Below, one piece after another: positions 33,741 through 45,223 of a stretch of 64,000 nt of DNA; the stretch's first letter is position 1, and every line of letters begins with the position of its first letter. The notes below the pieces were generated by a model. The model did not search any database. It was not told the origin of the DNA and was given only the letters and a program-made list of their open reading frames with translations. The stretch is from contig NW_006497025.1 in NCBI RefSeq assembly GCF_000471905.2, positions 519,079 to 583,078 of the forward strand, written 5' to 3'. The translations under genes and the position numbers were made by a program. The DNA comes from Amborella trichopoda (taxonomy: Eukaryota; Streptophyta; Magnoliopsida; Amborellales; Amborellaceae).

Positions 33741-34547
33741 AATTTGGTTTTTCAAATTAATCAGTGTGAGTGCATGTTTGGGGGAATGTAGAGCAAATCG
33801 CACGGTGCATAACGCTTGCCACAAGTGCGAACACCACTGAGCTTTGCGAACGAATAGTGTTTAACACGTTAATATCGAATTTTATGAAGAACCTTTTTTT
33901 AGCAAAGCAACTAAATTTTATTGCTTATAAAAAGAAAATACAAGCTAAATGTACAAAAAGGAATAAGGCACACTGTCATTCATCAAAAGGAGCCATTTCA
34001 AATAACCCTCCCTAGCTCCTCACTTTGCCATTTCTCCTTCTCTCTCTACCTCCCACTCTTTCTCTCTCTTCCTACTTAATCCCTTCAATTAATGGCAAGG
34101 TCAGATCTTTACCATATAAGGAATAGTTGACATTAGGGGGCCCACAGACTTAAACCAGGCAACATTTCAAGGTCAGAAAACTTTACACCTGCTGCTTCCC
34201 CTAACACAGGCAACCAAAAGGCAATTAAACATGCAACAATGTCGAAAAACTCAATTATTTCGCCGCACAACGACCATGTGCATACGATCACCCTCGACCA
34301 TGGGAGCCTTCCCTTTAATCTCCCTTAACAAATCCTTCACACGAGGCTCAGGTCTTGAAGCCCACACGCACTAACCTAATGATTTCAGCTTGCAATCTAG
34401 ATTTGATCATATTGAAGACAACTGGAGGACACTGGCTCAGTGCAGCAACTAGGAACCTTAAAATATAATCACGTCATATATGCAGTGGTATATAAACAAA
34501 AGATCAGCCAAAAGGTCCGGAGGACATGAGAAAAAACCTTGTTTTGG
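33741..34547. other. Intronic interval, nothing recognised
   Basis: No coding signal was recognised. A CT-rich patch lies at 34025-34075. Confidence 0.4.
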
Positions 34548-34645
34548 GATGTATCTTGAACAAGAAGGCTTTAAAATGGTCATTGGGTCTGATAAAGATG
34601 TATCTTGAACAAGAAGGCTTTAAAATGGTCATTGGGTTTGATAAA
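34548..34645. repeat. 49-bp tandem duplication
   Basis: Two copies starting GATGTATCTTGAACAAG differ by a single C/T near their end. The near identity suggests a recent event. Confidence 0.9.
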
Positions 34646-35248
34646 GATATATATATATATAGATACACAGACACTATATTATTAAGCTAGAGTTAAGAGG
34701 TGGATACATGTTACAAGAATAAAATGGTCCTTATCTCTAGAGAGAACATAGGGTAAGTACCCTAAAAATAGAGAAAAGTTATAATAGTCTGTATGGGGTA
34801 CTTTTCTATGTTTTAAACCATTAGATCCCGTGTTTTTAGGATAGTCTTATATAGAGACACACCCATATATTTGATGGTGAGGGAGCTTTTTGGGAAGGGA
34901 GAGAGGGAAAGAGGTGTGGATAGAGCCTACTTCGTAGGAGACTTTTGAGGAGTTTCTCTCTCAATAGAAAGAAAAATATTTGTGTGGTGACCTAAAGATA
35001 GATGCTCCCAAATTGAAAGAGATATGCTATACTAAGTTTCTAAAAACATATTAAAGTGTATAAAAAACCGCTTAATTATGCTTCCATGAGGAAGGACTTT
35101 ATGCTTTATTCCACAAATAAAATACCATGTAAAAATATTTATTCCAAATATGGTAAATAACATTACCACGCCATGTAAAAATAGTTTACATTGAAATAGT
35201 AAATACGTACAAAGCTTTTACCTAACATTTTATAATGTAAAAAAAAAA

Positions 35249-35644
35249 GGTACGGTTTGTATAAGGTTGCAACCTTCAACAATCAAATTAAAGCGCACCT
35301 CCAAATCATATCATAAATTTTTATTTTGGAGTCAAAAATTTATAGGATGGCTTGAGAACCTATTTTCATCTCTAAAAATAAAATCTTCAACTCCAAAAGT
35401 GGTTCAAATCAAATAGACCTATAAACATTTGAAAATCTTGAAAATAGATGGTCTAGATAATTTGTTGCAAGATACACTATTTTTAGGACTCAAAATCTTT
35501 TTTGTTCTTCTCATATTCATATATCTCGATGTTGAGATGATCATTTAGAGGGCTTTCCAACATCAAAACAACCTTCTATGATGGACTTTTGAGGTGCAAC
35601 TTAATTCAACATTTTAAGGTTAGAACCTTATATAAACGTTTTCC
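35249..35644. mobile_element. Mutator-like MITE, subfamily B
   Basis: Starts GGTACGGTTTGTATAAGG and ends CTTATATAAACGTTTTCC, with long inverted ends that include GTTGCAACC-like and GCACCTC segments. The central palindrome is CATCTCGATGTTGAGATG-like. No clear 9-bp duplication was found at this copy. Confidence 0.7.
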
Positions 35645-37115
35645 AAGAAGTTTACAATTGTTTGCATCGTACATTAATTTCCTATTGCGTTGTCCCAATC
35701 GCTAGATTTCATGTGTTATATTTTAGGATCTGCAAACACATATTTAAGGCAGATCATGTAGGGTTACAGGTAAGTCTCTATCTAAAGGAGTTCTCAAGAG
35801 ATATATATCAAAAAATATTTGTGTGGAGAGAGAGCGCCATTTCTAAATATATGATTTTCCTAACAAAGACAGAGAAATTTCTATTATTTAATGTAGTTTT
35901 GGCACATGTTGACGAAAGGATCCTTATACGAGGGACCACATGCTTGATTTTGGAAATTAACTTAATGGGTTCTTGGATGTAAGAGCCACCTCCATGAATG
36001 ATAGATGGCTAAGTCTTGTGCCCAATCCCATTTCCCAGGGATTTCACTAGGAGATAATGGGGTTAATTTATCCATTTTAGAATGAAGATAAGTCAAATCT
36101 TTTCCTAATAGCATTATTCTCCTATTTAGATGGCACTTTGAGCTGATGACAAAAATTAACAGGACATGTAGAGAGAGAAACATGGATAGAAGCCTAAGTT
36201 CTAGATGAATGTTCATGTGTATTTGTATAATCAAACAGTAGTATTGATTTTTTTTCTTTTGAGTATAGTTTTTTTATTTTCCTTTTTCTTCTTACACGTG
36301 CACGTAAATCTACAAGTATATATAATCACAATGTAATTATTCTAATTTCTACCTGAAATATGACCTAGCTTAGATAATTAACAAGGAGAATAACAAAGTA
36401 AGCATTCATCATCCTCAATAGGTATTATGATATTTGCCCATGATCCTTAGTATTAGCTAGGTTATATTGAAGATAATAAGTAATTTTGGATAAGTTAAGA
36501 TAAATATTGCAGACTCAAAATATTGTCTTAACTTCAAAGTAACAAGCAGTGTACAGCTCAGTTATATCCCCACTGTATCCCGTATGGCGTACAAGTACAG
36601 GTGTCAGAATGAATTGAAGCTGCCACCTTATTTAGATAAGGGATCTTCACCCATCACAGTATGAAATAATTTATCAAATAACAACGGTTACGAATATTAC
36701 CACTGACAATAAGTTTATGCTTAATGGTAGTCAGTATAATCTCTAGTATAATTTAACATAATGATTTAATGATAGATAGCCAGCATCCTTGCAGCTAAAA
36801 AAATCAGTACTTGCAGCTAAAAAAATCAGTATTTGATAATTTTGTGTTTACCCTTTCTTTCCTACGAAAAACCCACTAAAAATTATCACAATTAATGAGG
36901 ATAGAACGCAAGATAAGGTGATTGTGAATTGTAACCACAGAAGAAATTGTCCTCTGTTTAGCAAAACCCCATCATAATCCAAGATAAAAGCATCATTTCT
37001 CCTTTCAATACTTCCAAAGAGTGAAGAAGATAGGAGAAAATTTATCTATAAATAAACACTTCCCATGTTCCAAAACTCATCCAAGGCAACCAGCTCAAAA
37101 TGATCAAAACAAATG
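35645..37115. other. Intronic interval, nothing recognised
   Basis: No gene recognised. A short duplication of CTTGCAGCTAAAAAAATCAG lies at about 36790-36835. Confidence 0.4.
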
Positions 37116-37225
37116 AACTAAAAATCTTCCCAGCTAAGACCTCCTCGGCAGGCAATAATTTAATAAAATCAACTAAAAATCTTCCCAACTAAGACCTCCT
37201 CGACAGGCAATAACTTAATAAAATC
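37116..37225. repeat. 55-bp tandem duplication close to the HSFA4 donor site
   Basis: Two copies begin AACTAAAAATCTTCCCA and contain AAGACCTCCTCG.CAGGC; a few substitutions separate them. Located about 250 bases inside the intron from exon 1. Confidence 0.85.
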
Positions 37226-37478
37226 AGCCAAATCTATACCGGCAGTAAAGAACCCAACCCCAAATCGGCTATTGTTTTCTATATGGAACTCAACAGAAAA
37301 TCAAATCCACACGTCTGTTGATTTTGTGAATAGAACTTATTCGCACATATGATTGATTTTGTGAATAAAACTAAGCTCCAATCCAGAATTATTTTCACAT
37401 ATTCAAAAGGAAAAATAATATGGTTTTTCAGCCTTACGAGAACAAGGGGAAGTAAAAAGAAAGAGGGGGAGAGCTCAC

Positions 37479-37697
37479 ATAAGTGTTAAGTTGGCGAACG
37501 AAACTGGAGAAATTATTGTGCTTGAAGTATTTGGGGAGCAAATCTCTGGCAAATTCAGGAGGGCTCCATACGATGAAACTGTTATTTGATGAACTCCATG
37601 ACACTATTGAATCTGTTGTTGAATCATCCACCATATCATAAGTCTTTGAGAGGAAAGGTGCAGGGGCATTGGTACCAGGAGCCTGAGCCCCATCCAT
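37479..37697 (-). CDS. HSFA4: Class A4 heat stress transcription factor, exon 1 (5' coding exon)
   Basis: This exon encodes residues 1-73, the start of the protein and the first two thirds of the Hsf DNA-binding domain. It begins at ATG (37697-37695), giving a short leader and then [14 protein letters not shown]. The recognition-helix region [25 protein letters not shown] ends exactly at the donor site TAT|GTGAGC. This is the conserved place where plant Hsf genes are split, in phase 0, and exon 2 at 6242-7453 resumes with GFRK. The open frame continues 14 codons into the intron; those are not coding. Together the exons give a 476-residue protein without a frame break, so the gene could be functional if the 30-kb intron is spliced. 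Confidence 0.93.
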
Positions 37698-37726
37698 AAT
37701 CCCCGCTAAATAAAAACCCTAGAACT

Positions 37727-37860
37727 CTCTCCCTCTCTCTTTTAACAACAAAGAAACATCCAAGCTGGCAGAATTCACTGAACCGTTCTCCCTCTCTCTT
37801 TTAACAACAAAGAAACATTCGAGCCATTCTCATTCTCTGGCATAATTCACTGATCCGTTC
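37727..37860 (-). repeat. Tandem duplication in the HSFA4 leader/promoter region
   Basis: Two units with a period of about 59 bases share CCCTCTCTCTTTTAACAACA, AAGAAACATnC and AATTCACTGANCCGTTC. The CT-rich sequence just upstream of the start codon is typical of a plant 5' leader. No TATA box or heat shock element is claimed. Confidence 0.75.
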
Positions 37861-37999
37861 GAATCGGAAGCCCATTGATTACACTAAAATTAAAACTCCT
37901 TGTCTCTCCCCTCTCCCTAAACTTAAGACCTCATTGTGTCCCTTCTCTCTCTGTGTACGCTGGAATTTGCCATTTCGGCATTTTGAAACGGTCTGAACG

Positions 38000-38060
38000 C
38001 GTGGTGGTTTTTTATTTTTCTTTTTTTTTTCTTTCTTTTTTTTTTTTTTTTTCCTGGAAA
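38000..38060. repeat. T-rich tract upstream of HSFA4
   Basis: A run dominated by T with a few C on the plus strand (poly-A-like on the gene strand), about 300 bases upstream of the start codon. Confidence 0.85.
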
Positions 38061-38464
38061 GACCCGGTTACCATGGCCAAGCACATAGGTGTACAAATAT
38101 GGGCTTGTTAATAAAAACAAAGTTTTGAGATGGATTTTTGGACTTAATTTTTAAGTACATGTAATCTTCTCATGCAGATCATGAATATGAAAAAATAAAT
38201 AATTTTTAAAATTTAAAAATAATAATTCTAGTTTTGTTTTTAGATGACACACCTAAAGATGGATACTTTATCCTTGTTGAACGGCGTATATAGTCATGCC
38301 ATCGGGTCCATTTTGCATGAAAATTGATCCTTCTACACATTAGGGACCGTACTAGCTAAGTAGACCTTTGTGCACCATAGTCCAGTAGTCCATAATCCCT
38401 AAAATCTTTGGAGAATATTCCATAGCCACCAAGTCTAACCTAAATTCATCCTAGAACATGTAGG

Positions 38465-39130
38465 ATTATCCAAAGGATACGGTTAGCACGAGGCCAGCCC
38501 GCATATAAGGGTTTGGCAATAAATATAGTTTTTAAAAATAATTTGATCTTAATTTAAAAAAAGTTTATATAAGGTTGCAAGGTTAAAATGTAGAAATAAA
38601 GATGCACCTCAAAAATCCATCAAAAAAGGTTGTTTTAGTATTGAAAAACCCTCCGATTGATCATATCAACATCGAGATGTATGAATATGAAAAAAAAAAT
38701 ATTTTGAGTCTTAGAAATAGTGCATATTGCAAATCTAGACCATTCATTTTTAATATTCATATGTTTATAGATCTACTTGATTTTAAATATTTTTTGAGTT
38801 TAAAAATTTACAATTAAATATAAAAAAATAGAATTTCATATAATCCTAAGTATTTTTTACACCAAAATTACATGTTATGATAAAATTTGGATGTGCGCCT
38901 TAATTGGATTGTTTAAGGTTGCAACCCCGTAGAAACCACACCCTTTATAAAATATATAATCTTTAACATGGAGATCATGAATATGAAAAAATAAATAAAT
39001 TTTAAAAATTAAAAATAATAATTATATTAAATAAAACATTTTGGACCGTTAGTTACCATTGTAGAAATGCAGTCCAACCCACATGAAAACAAGTGTTGTT
39101 ATCCATATTCAATCCCAAATTAACTAAACA
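38465..39130. repeat. Dispersed repeat copy split by a MITE
   Basis: The left part (GGCAATAAATATAGTTTTTA, ATTTGATCTTAATTT) and right part (TATATAATCTTTAACATGGAG, ATCATGAATATGAAAAAATA) are contiguous in the related copy at 58880-59170. A third partial copy lies at 38090-38290. Here they are separated by the MITE at 38556-38943. Confidence 0.7.
38556..38943. mobile_element. Mutator-like MITE, subfamily B
   Basis: Inverted ends AAGTTTATATAAGGTTGCAA and TTGCAACCCCGTAGAAACC. Compared with the uninterrupted paralogue near 58990, the flanks TTTAAAAAA (38553-38561) and TTTATAAAA (38944-38952) can be read as a 9-bp duplication matching at 8 of 9. In that reading the element starts at 38562 and lacks the usual first bases. 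Confidence 0.7.
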
Positions 39131-39401
39131 TATCCAAAATAGAGTTCGTAGACCTAAGATAGCCTTGGAATTGTCCTGAATCCTAAACATGATAGAAATG
39201 GATCTGAATCTTATTAGATTCATGTGGAACAAATGCAACCCAAAAAGAAATGTATGAACACCTAGACCAAGGAACCTAACTCTCTTTGTAATCTCAAAGC
39301 CCTAGAAATCACGGAAGCCATAGAATTCATAGAAACCCTAGATCTAAGAATTCAACACTGCTAGATAATTGTTTAACTATCTAGTTCAAAATCTAAATGA
39401 A

Positions 39402-39765
39402 AAAGTTAATATAAGGTTGTAATCTTAAAATGTAGAATTAAGATGCACAACAAAAATTAATTGAAAAAATGTTGTTTTGATATTGGCAAACCCTCTAATT
39501 GATCATCCTGACATCGAGATGTATGAATATTTGAAAAAAAAAAAATGAGTCCCCGAAAATAGTGCATCTTATAACACATTGTCTATACCGTCCATTTTCA
39601 AGATTTCCATGTGTTTATAGATCTACTTGATTTGAATTATTTTTAGAGTTTAAAAATTCATAATTAAAGAATAAAATCGATGATAAGGCCATCTTAAGAA
39701 ATTTTGACACGAAAATTGTTTCTTATGATAACTTTTGGAAGTGCACCTTACTTGGATTGCTTTTC
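39402..39765. mobile_element. Mutator-like MITE, subfamily B, truncated
   Basis: Starts AAAGTTAATATAAGGTTGTA and runs collinear with 38556-38943 up to GTGCACCTTACTTGGATTGC, where the last part of the right terminal repeat is missing. Confidence 0.7.
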
Positions 39766-40279
39766 CAAGTAACTATTTTTCCTCTTTTATTTTAGTTAGC
39801 TATTTCTTTCCTATTTTAAGTCTAATTTCTAGCTCAATTAGTATGATTTAAGTCTAATTTCTAGCTCGATTAGTATGATTTAGCCTTGAAATTTGTTTTG
39901 GTGTATAAAGCACTGTTGGCACTGTCGGCGGTTTTTAGAGAGAACTGATATTTTGAGATCAAATTTATCTCTAATCCATAATCAAGTTTAAAAACTAGAT
40001 TGGATGGCCAAATCGGTCACCCACCATATCGTAATCGACCCGTTCAGTCAATCGACTCATACCAGTTCGATGAGTTTTGCACCACTGAAATGGAAAAAAA
40101 AATTAAAAATGCTAAACAATAAGCTGAGTATATTTATAAAAGAAATGATGAATCATTATATATTTTGATGAAGTAATAGGAAAGGTGTGAATACCGAGAG
40201 TTTGGTTGTTTTATGAGTGCTACACAGTCATTTCACAATTTAAAGTACAATTAATCTAAAAATAGAAAAGAAAACATAA

Positions 40280-40672
40280 GGGTGCGTTTCTGTAAGATTG
40301 CAACCTTAAACAATCCAATTAAAGCGCACCTCCAAATTTTATCATAACATGTAATTTTGTTGTAAAAAGTTTTTAGGATTATCTTAAAAACTATTTTTAT
40401 ATCTAATTAGAAAATTTTAAACTCCAAAAATGGTTAAAATCAAGTGGATCTATAAACATATGAAAAACTTGAAAATGGACGGTCTAGATAATGTGTTGCA
40501 AGATGCACTATTTTTTGGTATTCAAAAACATTTTTTTTTAATATTCATACATCTCGATGTCGAGATGATCAATTAGAGAGTTTTTCAACATTAAAACATC
40601 CTTTCCGATAGATTTTTGAGTTGCATCTGTGATTCTACATTTTAATGTTGCAACCTTATATAAACTTTTCCC
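40280..40672. mobile_element. Mutator-like MITE, subfamily B
   Basis: A 393-bp element starting GGGTGCGTTTCTGTAAGATT and ending CTTATATAAACTTTTCCC. Flanks AAAACATAA (40271-40279) and AAAAAATAA (40673-40681) match at 8 of 9. The perfect central palindrome CATCTCGATGTCGAGATG is at 40550-40567. Confidence 0.85.
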
Positions 40673-40681
40673 AAAAAATAA

Positions 40682-42092
40682 AACGTAAATTATAAATTTA
40701 TAAGAAAAATATTAACAGAATATCCATAAAAGAACTCAATTTTTCTCAAAATTAATCAAAGAAACCCCATATAGAGACATATAAAATAAAATAAATATAG
40801 TTGCTATTTAAAAATTAACAATACTCTACCTAAGAGAGACTAGAAAACCAAAAACAATTATATTTATAGAAAATTAGCATATTCTCAAAACTTATTAGGG
40901 AAATCCCAAATAGAGACAAATTTTTTTAAATGAATACAAATATAAAACTATCTAAAACTACCCAATTCAACCTAGAACAAAACAAGTTTCTAAATTTTTA
41001 ATTTACAAAAAATCTTCTAATTTTTTTTATTCTAAAAATAAATAAATGCAAACATTATTGAAGATTATCTAAACCCTACTTATGTCAACCAATAACCAAA
41101 AAAATAAAAATAACATAATAAATATCACAAATCTCAAGTTTTCTTGAAATTATTATGAAAATCCGAAACCTAAAACCTACCTAAGGCTATAGGGGTATTG
41201 TGGCCTTTAAAATCCTTGAGAATCTGTAAATAAGGATTCTAATGGACTAGACAAAATAATGCGAGTGTGCATGTTAGTTGACTGACCTAGTGTTAGGCTA
41301 TATACAGTATTAGTCATATACAAACTCTTACCCTGTGAGCATATGACACTACAAAAAAGGCTTTAAAAAAATCATCCCTTATTGAGGTCGAAGAGATGCT
41401 TATGGGTAGTGTGTAGGTGAGAAGAGGTTAATGGTTTCCTGTGTGTGGATGTATACATGTAAGAGCAATAGCTAAAATATCAATAAACTTCTAAATGACT
41501 TGTACACATGGCAGTTACATTACAAGGAAGCCACCTATAGAAGATTTATGTGTGCATATGCATAGAGGTAGTCCCTCTTGCACTATAGTGATGTTTGCAT
41601 GTTATTTGCACTTAAGAGAAACATGTAATCGACATTATATGAATGTGGTTCTACAATTTATTATCCAACTTGGACTAGCCAATTATGAGCATTTGCATGA
41701 AACTATAGTTAATGGGTCTCGTTTGGGTGGTTTGAGAAGATAGTCAAGGATCACAATTATTATGTCAATTGGATTATCCTAGCAGTCAGTTATTTTGGTC
41801 TATTAGTACCAATTCACTTCTAGATATTATGTTTTTAAGTGAAATGAATGTTTTATGAATTTTAGAAATTTTTTAATTTAATTTTAGCAATAAAGAACCT
41901 AGAGATGGCGTTTCAGAATTCTAGAACTGTAGAGGGGCGGAGTGAAACACGTGGGGGCCTTTGAATCCAGCATGCATGTATACCACGCCCACATGTGTAG
42001 GGCATGCAGCCCATGGGGCCCAATCCTCACTCGTCCTCTCTTCTTTATTTATTAATTTTGATAAGTGTTTTACTTTATTAGTAAAAAACTAT
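40682..42092. other. Intergenic interval, nothing recognised
   Basis: AT-rich. An 82-codon open stretch at 41495-41743 has no recognised motif, and no gene is proposed. Confidence 0.4.
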
Positions 42093-43850
42093 TGGAAAAA
42101 TTATAGATACCCTCAAAATCAACTTTGCAAATCCTACCACTAATACTTTTTGTACCATACGCTAGACCCCAACATTGTTTTTTCTTATATTTACCCCCAG
42201 TCAAAAAATTTAAGACTAAAATGCCCTTTTCTTTTCCTTTCCCCTATGTTTTTGGAGTCACATGTTGTTATGGCAAAACTTTCTTTCTCTCTTTCTCTCT
42301 ACTTGCCCTCTCTCTTTCTCCCTCTCTCTAACCACCATCACTCTCTCCACTCGCCCTCTCTCCCTCTCTCCCTCTCTCTACTTGCGTTCTCTCTCTCTGC
42401 CCACCCTCTCTCCCTCTCTCTACTTGCGTTCTCTCTCTCTGCCCACCCTCTCTCCCTTTTTCTCTATTTCTAGACTCTGAAATATTTAACCGGTCTGGTA
42501 CAATGAGTGCCAAACCACATTATATAGGCTTAATCTTCTAGAATACTCACCGGTCCGACACCTAATGTGCTAGACCGCATTACTTGTGGAACATTAACCA
42601 ATCCAGCATACTGGGTGTCGGACCGAAATGTTTTTGTGGCCCAACACCAAAACTTTTTAGGTCTGGTACATAATTGTGCCAGACCGCTTGGCTTAACATA
42701 GGCAGCTTCCATTACAAACAAATGGTAACACTTTGGATGAAGAATCACCAGCCTGTTAAACATAGATTCATTTAACTTACAAATGGTAGCGATTTCATTT
42801 TTCATTCTATTTATCAAAGATGTATTTCACAATTTTAATCATCAAATAACTAAAATTCAAAGAATATAGCTGCCTTTGTATAATAATGACAACAAAGTTA
42901 AAACCAAGTGTAGCACTTTCAAGAATGCCAATTTATGTAGCAGATTCAATCTTGTTTCAGTCGAAAGAAGCATGACGAACAATTTGCATAAAAATGTATC
43001 AATGGCATAACATCCAGGCATCAATACATAGTAAGCAACCAAATAAAAACCTTCCAAATGATGTAAGTAATATGAGTAAGACCAAAAAATATTTGAGAAT
43101 AGCTTAGTATTTATTATAATTGAAGTGACAATAACCAGAACTAATGGGGGGGGGGGGAGGAGAGAGAGAGAGAGCAAAAAAAATGGACAGAGAGATATTT
43201 CAAGAGAGACAAAGAAAATAATGGGCTGAGTTTTTGGTAGAGAGGGAGCAAAAAAATGGACAGAGAGATTTATGGAGAGAGAGGAGAAAATAGGATGAGA
43301 CATTGACATAGACAGAGAGCAGAAAAATGCACAGAGATATTTCAAGAGAGAGGGAGGGGAGGAATAGGACAAGAGATTGGGACAAAGAGAGATTTTGGGA
43401 GAGAGTGAGATAAAAAAAATAACCTACAAGAGATTTTAGAAAGATTTTGTAGAGAGGGAGAAAGAGCAAGAGATATTCTCATAGAGAGAGTGATTTTGGG
43501 CATAGAGAGACAGAGAATAAGATGTTCTCAGAGAGAGATTACAGGTATATAGTGAGAGTGAAAAATATTCTAAAAGAGAGAGATTTTGGGTAGGAGAAAA
43601 AGTGAGATTTCAGTAGAGAGAGAGTTTGCGGACAAAGAGAGAGAGTTAAGGCATCTAGAGAGAGGAGATACCTAAAACGTAAAAAATACAAAATATAGGA
43701 GAAACTATTGAAAAGGATATTTTTGTCCAAAATTTTATTTTATTTTTACTGATGGGTGAATACAATAAAGAACAATGTGGTACAAAAAGTATTGGGGGTA
43801 GGATGTCTACATAGTTGATTTTGGGAGGGTATCTATAATTTTCCCAATTT
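42093..43850. mobile_element. 1.8-kb foldback element
   Basis: The left end (TTGGAAAAATTATAGATACC, CTACCACTAATACTTTTTGTACCA) is repeated inverted at the right end (GGTACAAAAAGTATTGGGGG, GGGTATCTATAATTTTCCCAA). Inside, a CT-rich block at 42270-42475 on the left is mirrored by a GA-rich block at 43150-43660 on the right, and GGTCCGAC-type motifs occur at 42485-42690. No transposase was recognised and no target duplication found. Long RE- or SL-rich open frames are products of the low-complexity blocks. Confidence 0.65.
42340..42450. repeat. Minisatellite within the CT-rich arm
   Basis: A unit of about 51 bases containing TACTTGCGTTCTCTCTCTCT and GCCCACCCTCTCTCCC is repeated twice in tandem. 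Confidence 0.8.
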
Positions 43851-43854
43851 TTTT

Positions 43855-44560
43855 TTGAAAATGATATTTTGTCCTTGTTATCTGGGAGTTGGTTATTTAA
43901 AATATTATCTGTAAATTTGACCATATATTTTAAAAAACATTTTGTACTAACCCCCAATTTTCTCTTCAATTTCATGTTAGCCCCTGCCCATATTTTTCTT
44001 TGGGATGCCATAAAATTTGTTGCAAGCATTTCATAGCATCCCTCCCCCCCTCCCCGCATCCTATCTTTCCCCTCTTTTTTCACATGTTTATCATAAAATT
44101 GTCATCAATAATATTGCATATACCAAACAGGGACGACCTCTAATTACTCGTATTGTATTTCTTGGCACTACACGCCAACCCATTTCTTCACCCCCTTCTC
44201 TCTCATCTTGGTCTCTCTCTCTCTCATGTAATGGGCAAGGGTAGTGGGCCAACTATTCTCTCCTTATCTCAGATGAGGACATATTCTCTCTCCCCTTTCT
44301 CACCCGTCCTCACTGTGGGTCACTTACAAGAGCTAGTGATCTTTCTCTCTCCTCACTCACAAGAGCTAGTGCTGTCTCTCTCTCTATATCATGCCCTAAC
44401 CCCTCTCTTTTCTCCCTACGATGGATCTCCCTTTCACTCTCTCTTATGCCCTAACCCCTCTTTTCTTCCAATAATGGATCCCTCTCTTTCCATATCTCTC
44501 TACCCAATCCCTCTTTCTCTTCAAACCCACTTTCTAAAACCCATTTAAGTTTGTTTGTAA
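43855..44560. repeat. Dispersed repeat, copy in plus orientation
   Basis: Contains TTTTGTACTAACCCCCAATT, TTCATGTTAGCCCCTGCCCATA and a CT-rich part (44190-44540). All of this recurs inverted at 53870-54345. No coding capacity. Confidence 0.65.
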
Positions 44561-44884
44561 TTCTTATTTTCTCTCAATATAAATTCATCTACGTAACAAC
44601 CCACTGAGACATTAGAAATGGATTCAAGAGTGTGCAAAGTTGCTTTAATATAGCTTTGCACACAAAGGAATTGATACACGAGTTGGAGAAAGCTAAAGAG
44701 CTAATGACAAATCCACGCTCATTCAATTTTTAATTGATCTCCAAATGGATGAAAGCAGCGTATTATGTAAATCTATGAAATAAGATGATGAGGCGGATAC
44801 ATGTCTAATAAGAAGATGTACACAACCGAGATATGATCTCGGGCTTCTTAAACGACAAAAAGTGATACCAAAGGAGGTATCAAC
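44561..44884. other. Flank upstream of the LTR retrotransposon
   Basis: No gene recognised. It ends GGAGGTATCAAC, the left target site of the element that follows. Confidence 0.5.
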
Positions 44885-45211
44885 TGTTAGGATATGGATA
44901 TCTCATGTTAGTATTGATTAATACATAATTATGGATACATAGCAGTATATCTCTTGATAATATTAGGACATGTATCATACTGATACATATCAGTATGGAT
45001 ATGCATATGTATGGATACATATATCTTGATAAGATTAGGTGGTATCTATCCATAACCATTGGTATTTATCTTTAACTATTACTAGCCGTATATTTATACG
45101 GAGTCTTATATATTCTTAATTAATCAATAAAGAAAGAGTTCTCTACAATATTATGAAAGAATCTTCCATGGGGGCCTAAGGGCCAAATATACAGAAATAT
45201 AATTTCTAACA
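44885..45211 (+). repeat. LTR 1 (5' LTR)
   Basis: Begins TGTTAGGATATGGATATCTC and ends AATTTCTAACA. It differs more from LTRs 2-4 than those differ among themselves. Confidence 0.93.
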
Positions 45212-45223
45212 TGGTATTAGAGC
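45212..45223 (+). promoter_or_regulatory. Primer binding site (initiator tRNA-Met)
   Basis: TGGTATTAGAGC directly follows the 5' LTR and matches the usual plant form TGGTATCAGAGC except for one C/T. Confidence 0.93.

Larger units (their letters stand above)
7454..37478 (-). other. HSFA4: Single ~30-kb phase-0 intron of the HSFA4 gene
   Basis: On the minus strand the donor is TAT|GTGAGC (intron begins at 37478) and the acceptor is AATCAG|GGC (intron ends at 7454). The join is phase 0, between LNTY and GFRK, which is the conserved intron position inside the Hsf DNA-binding domain. Plant Hsf introns here are usually far shorter. This one holds most of the mobile elements listed below. Joining the two exons is inferred from exact domain complementarity, orientation and splice sites; no other Hsf exon is seen between them. 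Confidence 0.85.

Noticed and set aside
41495-41743. 82-codon plus-strand ORF
   Set aside because: No motif, no splice context and no repeat relationship were seen; its length is within chance for this composition.
42125-43730. Several ORFs of 60-171 codons rich in S, L and R
   Set aside because: All arise from the CT-rich and GA-rich arms of the foldback element.
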